Source of the DNA: Treponema sp. UBA4326
Lineage (GTDB): Bacteria > Spirochaetota > Spirochaetia > Treponematales > Treponemataceae
Assembly: GCA_002393835.1 (NCBI GenBank)
Contig: DGTW01000346.1
Location: 1-6,000 of the forward strand
Length of the DNA stretch: 6,000 nt
Direction of reading: 5' to 3'
Every line of letters starts with the position of its first letter. The stretch's first letter is position 1. The notes under the pieces were generated by a model. It was given only the letters and a program-made list of their open reading frames with translations. It made no database searches and had not been told where the DNA came from. This document shows, in pieces, positions 5,672 through 6,000 of this stretch. Both the position numbers and the translations under genes were made by a program.

Positions 5672-6000
5672 TTGAGCGATTTAGTTAAAGTTAAACATTT
5701 ACATAAAGAATTTGGAAAAAACGTAGTCCTAAAGGACATCAGTCTTTCTGTGGAAAGAGGAGAGGTAGTAGTCATCATCGGCCCATCCGGGTGCGGAAAG
5801 AGTACTTTTCTTAGATGTCTTAACGGACTTGAGAGTATAGAAAGCGGCGTAGTAGTTATAGACGGACTTCCCGTAGAACCAGATAAAAAAGATATCTATA
5901 AGATTAGGCAGAAAATTGGAATGGTTTTTCAGTCCTATGAGCTCTTTCCTCACAAGACTGTCCTTGAGAATATTATTCTTTCACCTGTTAAGGTTCAGAA
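5672..6000 (+). CDS. Amino acid ABC transporter ATPase (GlnQ/HisP type), N-terminal part
   Basis: The first 109 residues of the cytoplasmic ATPase that powers the upstream binding-protein/permease set are present; the rest lies beyond the window. Reading from TTG 5672 gives MSDLVKVKHLHKEFGKNVVL, Walker A GPSGCGKST (37-45), the family stretch FLRCLNGLESIESG (46-59), and Q-loop Gln87 in FQSYELFPHKT, a close relative of the FQHFNLFPHMT seen in GlnQ-type proteins. The signature, Walker B and switch His are off the end. It begins one base after the second permease's stop. The TTG start is inferred from spacing and family N-terminus. Arginines seen are all AGA or AGG, as in the two permeases. Confidence 0.9.
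   Translation, partial: MSDLVKVKHLHKEFGKNVVLKDISLSVERGEVVVIIGPSGCGKSTFLRCLNGLESIESGVVVIDGLPVEPDKKDIYKIRQKIGMVFQSYELFPHKTVLENIILSPVKVQ

Overview
The window carries two ABC importer operons in a row, all genes on the + strand. It has no RNA genes, mobile elements or CRISPR. The first operon (1-3364) is the distal part of a peptide/nickel-class (Dpp/Opp-like) importer: the C-terminus of a DppB-type permease, a single 715-residue protein fusing a DppC-type permease to a DppD-type ATPase, and a separate DppF-type ATPase. Its substrate-binding protein is not in the window.

A 164-base gap (3365-3528) separates the operons. It holds a possible weak terminator, a near-consensus sigma-70 promoter with an A-tract upstream, and a 6+6 bp inverted repeat at the predicted transcription start that looks like an operator. 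The second operon (3529 to beyond 6000) is a polar amino acid importer: a periplasmic binding protein closely resembling Campylobacter CjaA (a cysteine binder), two HisM/GlnP-type permeases, and the start of a GlnQ-type ATPase that runs off the window. The genes overlap or nearly touch, so they are probably co-transcribed. Cysteine or cystine uptake is the best functional guess.

The most unusual signal is a sharp change of codon usage inside the binding-protein gene. Its first 210 residues use GAA for all 14 Glu and AAA for 20 of 22 Lys. From residue 224 on, all 7 Glu are GAG and all 4 Lys are AAG. Arginine codons differ in the same sense across the window: mostly CGN in the Dpp genes, almost all AGA/AGG in the downstream permeases. 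The reading frame and protein family are intact across the break, near 4159-4206. This fits homologous recombination between two related transporter loci, or a chimeric assembly joined at a conserved stretch.

The left part looks like a host-associated spirochaete (Treponema-like), and the right part like a low-GC Firmicute such as a Lachnospiraceae member. Both assignments rest on gene style and codon use only and are tentative. A second oddity is a perfect 10-bp stem-loop in the Ala/Pro-rich linker joining the permease and ATPase halves of the fusion protein.
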